Assembly (NCBI GenBank): GCA_020847555.1
Contig: JADLBT010000199.1
Coordinates: 1 to 5,561 of the forward strand
Reading direction: 5' to 3'
Length of the DNA: 5,561 bases
Source: Gemmataceae bacterium
GTDB lineage: Bacteria; Planctomycetota; Planctomycetia; Gemmatales; Gemmataceae
The notes beneath the pieces were generated by a model. The model was not told where the DNA came from and made no database searches. It worked only from the letters and a program-made list of their open reading frames with translations. This document shows positions 1-5,281 of the stretch, piece after piece. The stretch's first letter is position 1. Every line of letters starts with the position of its first letter. The translations under genes and the position numbers were made by a program.

Positions 1-425
1 GCCTGCACCGTGACCTCGCCGCTGCGGGTGCGCATCGTCTCGCCCACCACGCCCAGGAAGTCGCCGATATCCACCAGCTCCAGCAGCGCGTACCGGTCCG
101 GCCCGACCACATCCTGCTTGAAGTACGCCTGGACACGCCCGCTGCCATCCTGCAGGTGCAAGAACGTGGACCGGCCCATCCGTCGGATGCCGCCGACGAC
201 ACGCCCGGCCACGCGCACGGCCCTGCCCGGCGACGCGTCGAACGACGCCACCACGTCGGCGGCGAGATCCGTGCGGTTGACGCGCGCGGGATACGGGTCG
301 ATGCCGGCCGCCCGCAGCCGCTTCAGCTTGTCGAGCCGCTGCTCGAACAGGCGATGCTCGGCGCGGTCATCAGGCCTGGCGTCGGCGGCTTGGCCGTCTG
401 ACGACACGGCGTCCTCTGGTGTCAC
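1..425 (-). CDS. lysS: Lysyl-tRNA synthetase, class II (N-terminal part, runs off left edge)
   Basis: This cytoplasmic enzyme attaches lysine to tRNA-Lys. Only the first 141 codons lie in the window. Residues about 24-60 form the usual amphipathic N-terminal stretch of class II LysRS, including LKRLRAAGIDPYPARV (35-50). Residues about 69-141 match the anticodon-binding OB fold, with RVAGRVVGGIRRMGRSTFLH followed by LQDGSGRVQAYF and the LVDIGDFLGVVGE block. The class II catalytic motifs 1-3 lie beyond the edge. The start is a GTG at 425, chosen because GGGGGAG (433-439) sits 7 nt upstream. An ATG at 428-430 is out of frame and meets TGA after one codon. The product begins with about 20 poorly conserved residues. 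The gene lies 249 nt downstream of greA on the same strand, a pairing seen in several bacterial phyla. Family assignment is firm; the exact start is somewhat less so. Confidence 0.93.
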   Translation of the reverse strand, partial: MTPEDAVSSDGQAADARPDDRAEHRLFEQRLDKLKRLRAAGIDPYPARVNRTDLAADVVASFDASPGRAVRVAGRVVGGIRRMGRSTFLHLQDGSGRVQAYFKQDVVGPDRYALLELVDIGDFLGVVGETMRTRSGEVTVQ

Positions 426-502
426 GGCATTGCTCCCCCCTGCGGGCTGGACGGCGGCAGGGCATCACTTCAACATCAACAGACGGCATCCCAACGGACC
501 AG

Positions 503-537
503 GCGCCCCGAGCCGTCCATCGGTCACCTCGGGGCGC
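503..537. repeat. Perfect 10-bp inverted repeat in the greA-lysS gap
   Basis: The arms GCGCCCCGAG (503-512) and CTCGGGGCGC (528-537) are exact reverse complements around a 15-nt loop. In the minus-strand transcript this would be a strong GC hairpin about 78 nt before the lysS start codon. No U-tract follows it, so it does not look like a standard intrinsic terminator. A leader structure, an RNA-stability element or a DNA-level operator are all possible. Confidence 0.6.
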
Positions 538-623
538 ACCGTCAGTCGCGGGAGCCGCCGGAAGTGTAACCGAGGCGGCTAGCACTCCCGTCACCGGCCT
601 GTGCCGGCAACAGTGCGCCGCAT

Positions 624-660
624 CGCGACCGTGTTACAGCGCTACGCAGACACGGTGGCG
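624..660 (-). terminator. Hairpin just downstream of greA, possible terminator
   Basis: ACCGTGT (628-634) and ACACGGT (650-656) pair exactly. After one G-G mismatch (627/657) three more pairs follow (624-626 with 658-660), giving 10 of 11 pairs around a 15-nt loop. The structure begins 14 nt after the greA stop codon, where a 3'-end hairpin is expected. It has no run of U after it, so termination may be weak or factor-dependent, and read-through into lysS is possible. A smaller hairpin (CCGGC-CTGT-GCCGG, 594-607) follows in the direction of transcription. Confidence 0.4.
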
Positions 661-674
661 CCGGGCTGGCCGCC

Positions 675-1142
675 TCAGGCCACCTCGACCACGAGTAGGT
701 CGAAGGCGCCGCCGGGGGCCACCACGGTCGCAGAGTCACCAGCCTTCTTGCCAAGCAAGGCCCGTCCGACCGGCGACTCGTTGGAGATCATCCCGCGTTT
801 CGGGTCCGCTTCCATCGAGCCGACGATGCGGTACTTGTCCTCTTCGCCGTCCGTGTCCCGGACCGTCACGCGTGACCCGAGGCCAACGAACTCGGTACTC
901 GGGGTGTCGCCGATGATCTGGGCGCTGGCAAGCGTCACCTCAAGCTCGGCGATCCGCCCTTCGACAAAACCCTGCTCGCTCTTCGCCTCGTCGTACTCGG
1001 CGTTGTCGGTCGTATCCGTCATGTCCTTAGACCGACGAATGCGCTCCGACACCTCCGGCCGCTTGACCGTGCGGAGGTGCTCCAGCTCCTCGTCGAGCCG
1101 CTTGAAGCCCTCGCGTGTCAGATACACCGTGCGGTCAGCCAT
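675..1142 (-). CDS. greA: Transcript cleavage factor GreA
   Basis: GreA enters the secondary channel of RNA polymerase and stimulates cleavage of backtracked RNA, rescuing stalled complexes. The 155-aa product is close to the usual 155-160. Residues 1-77 form the antiparallel coiled coil, with YLTREGFKRLDEELEHLR at the N-terminus and DNAEYDEAKSEQ at 46-57. Residues about 80-155 form the FKBP-like C-terminal domain, containing GSRVTV, YRIVG, EADPKRGMISNESPVGRALL and KKAGD. The acidic tip reads D43-T-T-D46-N-A-E-Y, where the family usually has D-L-S/K-E-N-A-E-Y, so the second acidic residue is Asp instead of Glu. I start at ATG 1142 (MADRTVYLT), which gives a normal N-terminus. A GTG at 1163 is in frame and would add seven residues. 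A GGAAGGACGG purine-rich stretch precedes the ATG with a rather long gap. A strong promoter lies at 1269-1297. Confidence 0.95.
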   Translation of the reverse strand: MADRTVYLTREGFKRLDEELEHLRTVKRPEVSERIRRSKDMTDTTDNAEYDEAKSEQGFVEGRIAELEVTLASAQIIGDTPSTEFVGLGSRVTVRDTDGEEDKYRIVGSMEADPKRGMISNESPVGRALLGKKAGDSATVVAPGGAFDLLVVEVA

Positions 1143-1175
1143 GGCCAGGTCCGTCCTTCCCACAGTCGAGCCAGT

Positions 1176-1187
1176 GACGAATTCGTC
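1176..1187. repeat. 12-bp perfect palindrome in the greA leader
   Basis: GACGAATTCGTC is a perfect dyad lying 34-45 nt upstream of the greA ATG, inside the predicted 5' leader. It could be a repressor site or a small RNA hairpin, or chance. There is no independent support for function. Confidence 0.3.
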
Positions 1188-1268
1188 GCGTTGCCACCCG
1201 CCGCCGCACTCCCACGCACGACGACAGAGACGGCCCGAGAGACTCGCCTCGCGCCGTGTACGGAGCGG

Positions 1269-1297
1269 ATTATCAGGCCACGTTCACCGGCTGTCAA
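1269..1297 (-). promoter_or_regulatory. greA promoter, sigma-70 type
   Basis: Read on the minus strand, TTGACA (1297-1292) is a perfect -35. It is followed by a 17-nt spacer and GATAAT (1274-1269), a 5/6 match to the -10. Transcription would begin near 1262, leaving a leader of about 120 nt before the greA ATG at 1142. This is the best promoter match in the window and suggests strong housekeeping expression. Confidence 0.8.
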
Positions 1298-1446
1298 GAT
1301 TGGAACACCACGCGACGTGGCGGCGCACGCCATCCCCCGGCCTCGTGCACGGGCGCTGAAATTCGTATCATGATGCGGTCGTCATCCGCTATGGTGTGGC
1401 GCGTCAGGGGGTGCGGCGTACAGGTTCGGAGAAGCATGTGCGACAC

Positions 1447-1480
1447 CGGCACCGCTGCTCGCGAGATCGAACCGGTGCCG
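1447..1480. repeat. 8-bp inverted repeat upstream of the glycosidase promoter
   Basis: CGGCACCG (1447-1454) and CGGTGCCG (1473-1480) are exact reverse complements separated by 18 nt. The spacer holds a further palindrome, CTCGCGAG (1458-1465). The element ends 42 nt upstream of the proposed -35. It could be a regulator site; I found no coding or tRNA-like structure to explain it. The rest of the 1143-1612 gap contains the two promoters and no credible gene. Confidence 0.3.
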
Positions 1481-1501
1481 TATGGCCGGTCGTTCTTCTG
1501 G

Positions 1502-1547
1502 TACGGAAGTCGTTGGAAAGTCTTGTGGCCCGAAATTAGCTTCCGTA
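1502..1547. promoter_or_regulatory. Operator-like inverted repeat over the glycosidase promoter
   Basis: TACGGAAG (1502-1509) and CTTCCGTA (1540-1547) are exact reverse complements with a 30-nt spacer. The left arm lies upstream of the -35 (1523-1528). The right arm occupies the spacer end and overlaps the first two bases of the -10 (1546-1551). A protein bound to both arms would block RNA polymerase. The location is the main reason to take it seriously; the repeat could arise by chance. Confidence 0.35.
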
Positions 1548-1551
1548 TAAT
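1523..1551 (+). promoter_or_regulatory. Promoter of the glycosidase gene pair
   Basis: TTGTGG (1523-1528), a 17-nt spacer and a perfect TATAAT (1546-1551) form a sigma-70-type promoter with a weak -35. It lies in a locally AT-richer patch. Transcription would start near 1558, giving a leader of about 55 nt before the ATG at 1613. The perfect -10 with a poor -35 is compatible with help from an activator. Confidence 0.65.
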
Positions 1552-1599
1552 CCCGCGGCGCTAGGGGCCCTCCCCGTGCAGGGCCGCGCCGTACAGCAC

Positions 1600-1606
1600 G
1601 GAGGAG
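1600..1606 (+). promoter_or_regulatory. Ribosome binding site of the first glycosidase gene
   Basis: GGAGGAG is a near-perfect anti-16S match, 6 nt before ATG 1613. It fixes that start and agrees with the signal peptide starting there. Confidence 0.8.
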
Positions 1607-1612
1607 CCTCGG

Positions 1613-3691
1613 ATGCGCGTCCGCCTCACTCACGCGCTGCTTGCCCTCGTTATTCTCGTCGCAACGCCCTCGGCGTTTGCGGCAGAGCGAGCGCAACAGA
1701 GCGACCCCCGATTTTTCGCCGACACCGGCTACCGCGTCGCCAATGACGACTTCTGGGCCTTCTTCCAGGGGCGTGGCGGCACGCGCACCTTCGGGCTGCC
1801 AACGTCCCGCGAAGTGACCTTCAAGGGCACGACCGTCCAGTTCTTCCAGCGCGGCGTCATGCAGCAGGGGCCGAACGGCGTTCAGACGCTCAACCTGCTG
1901 GAAGACGGCCTGCTGCCGTACACGAACATCAACGGCTCGACGTTCCCCGCCCCCGACCCGGCCCTGATCAAGGCGGCGCCCTCGCCCAACGACTCGTCGT
2001 ACTCGTCGAAGATCATCGACTTCGTCGAAGCAAACGCCCCGGACTCCTGGGAGGGCATGCCGGTCAACTTCGGCAAGACCTTCTTCAACACCGTGACGTA
2101 CGGCGATGCGTTTCCGCGCGGTGACGGGCCGTCGAGTCTGCTGCCGCTGTTTAACCTCCAGATCTGGGGCGCGCCGACCTCCAAGCCGATGCGTGACCCG
2201 AAGAACAACAACTTTGTGTACCTGCGCTTCCAGCGCGGCATCATGCACTACGACGACGCCTGCAAGTGCACGCAGGGCCTGCTGCTGGGCGATTACCTGA
2301 AGGCCGTGCTGACCGGGCAGAACCTGCCCATCGACCTGGACGCCCAGGCGAAGGACAGTCCGCTGCTGCGGCAGTACCAGAACTCCTCGCCCGCCGGCAT
2401 CGCCCGCCCCAACGAGTTGCCGGCGACCAATCTGAAGGACGGCTTCGAGAAGATGTCGCCCGGCCAGACGACCGCTGCCGCGCCGGCACCCGCCGCGCCA
2501 GCGGCGTCCGGGCCAGACCCTGAGGCGGCAGCCCGCGCCGCCGCTCAGGCCGCTGCCAAGCCGTCGTCGAGCAGCGGGTCGTCGTCCAGCCGCAGCAACC
2601 GCAACAACAACTCTCAGCCGCGCCAGACGGGCAGCAACCGCCCCGAGCGCGCCAACAGCCCCGAGTATGGGATGAACATCTTCCTCTGGGGCAACGAGAA
2701 GACCACAAACCGCGACCTCAAGAAGCTGACCGATGCCGGCTTCGGGTGGCAGAAGACCCTGTTCCAGTGGCGGTACATCGAGCCGCGCAAGGGGCAGTTT
2801 GACTGGGGCGAATCTGACCGCATCGTGCGGGCCTCGGCGGCAGCCGGCGTCAAGATCATCGCCCGCCTGGACTTCCAGCCGGACTGGTCGCGCTCTGACA
2901 AGGTGTTCAACGGGCCACCGGACAATTACCAGGACTTCGGCGACTTCGTCTACGCCTTCATGTCGCGATATGGCAGCGACTCGCAGATTGGCCGGATTCA
3001 TGCGGTGCAGATCTGGAACGAGCAGAATCTGAACATCGAATGGGGCCGGAAGCCCATCAACCAGCAGCAGGCGGCGGACTACGTGCGGCTGCTGAAGACG
3101 GGCTACGAGGCGGCGAAGGGTGCGGACCCGTCCGTCACCGTCATCACTGGCGGCGTGGCGCAGACAGGCACCGATAACGACGATGCCCGCCCCGACGATG
3201 TGTATGTCCGCTGGATGTACGAGGCCGGTGCTGCGCCATACTTCGACGTCCTGGGCGCGCACGGCCACGGGTACAAGGCGCCGCCGCACATCAGCCCGGA
3301 CGAAGCCGCCAGTAGCAACCAGTGGGGCGGCCATCGGTTCTTCGTCTTCCGCCGCGTCGAGGACATGCGGAAGATCATGGAAGAGTTCGGCGACGGCGAA
3401 AAGCAAATCTGGCTGCTGGAATTCGGCTGGACCAGCGACACCGTCCACGAGGCCTACGCCTGGCACCGAGTGACAGAGGAGGAGAAGGGCGACAATCTCG
3501 TCGGCGCCTATCGGTGGGCCGCGCAAAACTGGGCGCCCTGGATAGGCGTCATGTGCCTGTGGACGATGCCCGACCCGAACTGGGGTCCGCAGGATGAAAA
3601 GTATTGGTGGGCGATCCTGAACCCGGACGGCTCCAACCGACCGGCCTATGATCGACTGCTGCAAGCCCGGAAGAACGGCACGCTACCCTGA
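1613..3691 (+). CDS. Secreted GH-A clan glycoside hydrolase with duplicated N-terminal module
   Basis: This 692-aa exported protein is a predicted retaining glycosidase. Residues 1-23 are a signal peptide (basic start, hydrophobic core, AFA-AE cleavage site). Residues about 30-250 hold two copies of a module. Copy one has FGLPTS (60-65) and FFQRGVM (77-83); copy two has WGAPTS (185-190) and RFQRGIMHY (205-213). I recognise this as a Chloroflexota-type extracellular module without a known function. Residues about 285-348 are an Ala/Pro then Ser/Asn/Gln linker. Residues about 352-685 form a TIM barrel resembling GH39, GH5 and PslG-like enzymes. Glu470 in IWNEQN is the probable acid/base and Glu603 in LLEFGWTSD the probable nucleophile, with a conserved GAHGHG at 548-553. 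The usual NEP is NEQ here. A paralogue follows after 87 nt, probably in the same operon. Clan assignment is fairly firm; family and substrate are not known. Confidence 0.88.
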   Translation: MRVRLTHALLALVILVATPSAFAAERAQQSDPRFFADTGYRVANDDFWAFFQGRGGTRTFGLPTSREVTFKGTTVQFFQRGVMQQGPNGVQTLNLLEDGLLPYTNINGSTFPAPDPALIKAAPSPNDSSYSSKIIDFVEANAPDSWEGMPVNFGKTFFNTVTYGDAFPRGDGPSSLLPLFNLQIWGAPTSKPMRDPKNNNFVYLRFQRGIMHYDDACKCTQGLLLGDYLKAVLTGQNLPIDLDAQAKDSPLLRQYQNSSPAGIARPNELPATNLKDGFEKMSPGQTTAAAPAPAAPAASGPDPEAAARAAAQAAAKPSSSSGSSSSRSNRNNNSQPRQTGSNRPERANSPEYGMNIFLWGNEKTTNRDLKKLTDAGFGWQKTLFQWRYIEPRKGQFDWGESDRIVRASAAAGVKIIARLDFQPDWSRSDKVFNGPPDNYQDFGDFVYAFMSRYGSDSQIGRIHAVQIWNEQNLNIEWGRKPINQQQAADYVRLLKTGYEAAKGADPSVTVITGGVAQTGTDNDDARPDDVYVRWMYEAGAAPYFDVLGAHGHGYKAPPHISPDEAASSNQWGGHRFFVFRRVEDMRKIMEEFGDGEKQIWLLEFGWTSDTVHEAYAWHRVTEEEKGDNLVGAYRWAAQNWAPWIGVMCLWTMPDPNWGPQDEKYWWAILNPDGSNRPAYDRLLQARKNGTLP

Positions 3692-3734
3692 CCAGACGGG
3701 AGTTCGGGGGGCCATCCCGAGCGGGGGACCGAAG

Positions 3735-3758
3735 CGGCGGCAGAGGAGCATGCCGCCG
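3735..3758 (+). repeat. Intercistronic hairpin with a Shine-Dalgarno-like loop
   Basis: CGGCGGCA (3735-3742) and TGCCGCCG (3751-3758) pair perfectly around the 8-nt loop GAGGAGCA. The loop resembles the true ribosome binding site 7 nt downstream of the stem. A weaker hairpin (TCGGG 3704-3708 with CCCGA 3716-3720) precedes it. Neither is followed by a U-tract, so they look more like mRNA stability or translation elements than terminators. Confidence 0.45.
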
Positions 3759-3765
3759 AACAACC

Positions 3766-3773
3766 TGAGGAGG
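3766..3773 (+). promoter_or_regulatory. Ribosome binding site that selects a TTG start
   Basis: TGAGGAGG lies 5 nt before TTG 3779. The nearby ATG at 3750 is out of frame with the coding region, so this site supports the non-ATG start. The resulting N-terminus is a well-formed lipoprotein signal. Confidence 0.75.
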
Positions 3774-3778
3774 CACTT

Positions 3779-5059
3779 TTGCGGAGACTGCTGTCGGCTA
3801 TTTTGCTCGTGACCACCATCGTGGCTGGATGCTCATCGCCACCACCCGCCGCCAAACCAACCGCCGCGCCGTCGAAGCCGAGTACGGCGGCCAAGCCAGC
3901 GGCTGCGTCACCCACGCCGCTGCCGAACGTTGCTGCGCCCATCGTCAGCCTCGTGCAGGACAAGCGCGTTGCCCCGGTCTCGCCGGCCGCGCACGTCTTC
4001 CTGTGGGGACACCGGGAGGAAGCTGACCGCGACCTCAAGCTCGCGAAAGAGGCCGGCTTCACCTGGGTGAAGCAGCGCTTCGAGTGGCGCAACATCGAGA
4101 AGATCAAGAAGAACGAGTTCCAGTGGCACGAGCCGGATATTGTCATTGACAAGATCAATAAAGCAGGCCTTGGGATCATCGCCCGCATGGACAACCAGCC
4201 CGACTGGGCGCGGCGCGACAAGATCTTCCCGGCGTCCGGCCCGCCCGACAACATCGAAGACTGGAAGGACTTCGTCCAGGAGTTCGCGGAGCGGTACAAG
4301 GGCAAGGTGCAGATCTACGAGATCTGGAACGAGCCGAACATCTCGCGCGAGTGGGGCAACATGAAGCCCGACCCGAAGGCGTACACGGAGATGCTGAAGG
4401 TCTCGTACACCGAGATCAAGAAGATCGACCCGAACGCCATCATCGTGAGCGCCGGCCTCTCCCCGACCACCGAGCAGTCCGACCGCGCCATCTCGGACAC
4501 GGTCTTCCTGAAGGAGATGTACGCGAACGGCGCGAAGGCGTACTTCGACATGCTGGGCGTGCACGCCCCGGGCTTCAAGGCGCCGCCGGATATGGACCCG
4601 GGTGCCGTTGCACGTGACCCTGCCCTCAGCAACCCCGGCGACACCAGCCCCGAGACTGCCAAGCGCGCCTACTCTTTCCGACACGCGGAAGACATCCGCA
4701 AGATCATGGAAGAGAATGGCGACGGCGCGAAGCAGGTCGCCTTCATGGAGATGGGCTGGACGACGGACTCGCGCCCGAATTCGCCGTACAACTGGCACGC
4801 AGTGACGCCCGAGCAGCAGGCTGAGTACCTGGTGAAGGCGTTCCAGTACGCGAAGGCCAACTGGGCGCAGTGGGCCGGCCTGATGGTGGTGCTGTATATC
4901 CCCGAGCCGGAATGGACGGCGAACGACGAGCAGTACTACTGGTCGATCACCAACCCGGACGGCACGGCCCGGCCGGCCTACGCCGCGCTGAAGTCGTACC
5001 TCCAGGGCGCAGGCGCCAGCGCGGCCCCGTCGCCGTCGCCGTCGCCCGCCCCGCGCTAA
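3779..5059 (+). CDS. Lipoprotein GH-A clan glycoside hydrolase, paralogue of the upstream gene
   Basis: This 426-aa predicted lipid-anchored glycosidase probably acts at the outer face of the cytoplasmic membrane. Its signal is MRRLLSAILLVTTIVAGC with lipobox V15-A16-G17-C18; Cys18 is the only cysteine. Residues 19-50 are a Pro/Ala/Lys-rich tether. Residues about 70-408 form the TIM barrel, matching residues about 354-685 of the upstream protein at roughly 40-50% identity by eye. Glu185 in EIWNEPN is the probable acid/base, Glu324 in FMEMGWTTD the probable nucleophile, and LGVHAPGFKAPP (259-270) matches the sixth-strand region. The tail (412-426) is Ala/Ser/Pro-rich. It lacks the N-terminal module of its neighbour and has a longer loop at about 272-297. 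The TTG start is set by a strong ribosome binding site and the lipobox. It resembles GH39, GH5 or PslG-like enzymes; the substrate is unknown. It is probably cotranscribed with the upstream gene and ends before two hairpins. Confidence 0.9.
   Translation: MRRLLSAILLVTTIVAGCSSPPPAAKPTAAPSKPSTAAKPAAASPTPLPNVAAPIVSLVQDKRVAPVSPAAHVFLWGHREEADRDLKLAKEAGFTWVKQRFEWRNIEKIKKNEFQWHEPDIVIDKINKAGLGIIARMDNQPDWARRDKIFPASGPPDNIEDWKDFVQEFAERYKGKVQIYEIWNEPNISREWGNMKPDPKAYTEMLKVSYTEIKKIDPNAIIVSAGLSPTTEQSDRAISDTVFLKEMYANGAKAYFDMLGVHAPGFKAPPDMDPGAVARDPALSNPGDTSPETAKRAYSFRHAEDIRKIMEENGDGAKQVAFMEMGWTTDSRPNSPYNWHAVTPEQQAEYLVKAFQYAKANWAQWAGLMVVLYIPEPEWTANDEQYYWSITNPDGTARPAYAALKSYLQGAGASAAPSPSPSPAPR
5027..5046 (+). 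repeat. Hexamer microrepeat at the lipoprotein gene 3' end
   Basis: CCGTCG occurs three times in a row (5027-5044) plus a partial copy. It encodes the Pro-Ser repeats of the C-terminal tail. Such a tract can change length by slippage in whole codons without breaking the frame. Confidence 0.6.
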
Positions 5060-5068
5060 CCCACTCTC

Positions 5069-5087
5069 GCGGGCGCTCGACGCCCGC
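5069..5087 (+). repeat. GC hairpin after the lipoprotein gene
   Basis: GCGGGCG (5069-5075) and CGCCCGC (5081-5087) form a 7-bp stem with a 5-nt loop, beginning 10 nt after the TAA. Together with the larger hairpin 10 nt downstream it probably marks the 3' end of the glycosidase transcript. Confidence 0.45.
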
Positions 5088-5096
5088 CGCGTGGCT

Positions 5097-5136
5097 GCAG
5101 AAGCCCCCTCCTCAATGGCGAGGAGGGGGCTTCTGC
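5097..5136 (+). terminator. Perfect 17-bp hairpin, probable terminator
   Basis: The arms at 5097-5113 and 5120-5136 are exact reverse complements around the loop AATGGC. The stem core is AAGCCCCCTCCTC paired with GAGGAGGGGGCTT. The only T-rich bases are within the right arm (CTTCT); CATCATG follows, so there is no classical U-tract. Its position between the glycosidase pair and argS favours transcription termination. Because of its symmetry it would work in both directions. A dispersed genomic repeat is an alternative. Confidence 0.6.
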
Positions 5137-5178
5137 CATCATGCGCCGCATCTGACCGATATGAAACGACCGGCCCGC

Positions 5179-5208
5179 TTGTGAGCGCCAGCGCGCGACC
5201 AGTACGAT
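5179..5208 (+). promoter_or_regulatory. Possible argS promoter
   Basis: TTGTGA (5179-5184), an 18-nt spacer and TACGAT (5203-5208) match 4/6 at each hexamer. It lies between the 17-bp hairpin and argS, about 74 nt before the start codon. A separate promoter is expected after a terminator, but the match is modest. Confidence 0.4.
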
Positions 5209-5281
5209 TTCTGGAAAGCGGAGCCAGCCGCGCGCCCGCCCACACGATGCTGGGACGGCCCGGCATGTGGCGGGGAGCGGG

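Noticed and set aside
565..600. lysS promoter on the minus strand using TACACT as a -10
   Set aside because: No TTG-type -35 occurs at 16-18 nt upstream, so the match is too weak to report. lysS may be read from the greA promoter.
426..674. T-box riboswitch upstream of lysS
   Set aside because: The conserved T-box sequence (AGGGTGGNACCGCG) and an antiterminator/terminator pair with U-tract are absent on the minus strand.
601..1359. 252-aa plus-strand open frame over greA
   Set aside because: It runs opposite a complete, clearly recognisable greA, has Ser/Arg-rich low-complexity composition and no family resemblance.
1430..1485. Possible tRNA suggested by a TTCGATC-like motif on the minus strand near the 1447-1480 dyad
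   Set aside because: The flanking bases do not form a T-arm and no anticodon arm, D-arm or acceptor stem fits around it.
1256..1564. 102-aa plus-strand open frame in the divergent intergenic region
   Set aside because: It contains both promoters, has no convincing ribosome binding site and shows no domain.
1382..3664. 760-aa open frame on the minus strand opposite the first glycosidase gene
   Set aside because: It is an antisense shadow typical of GC-rich coding DNA. The product is rich in Arg, Val, Leu and Gly with no recognisable domain, while the plus strand has a signal peptide, ribosome binding site and catalytic motifs.
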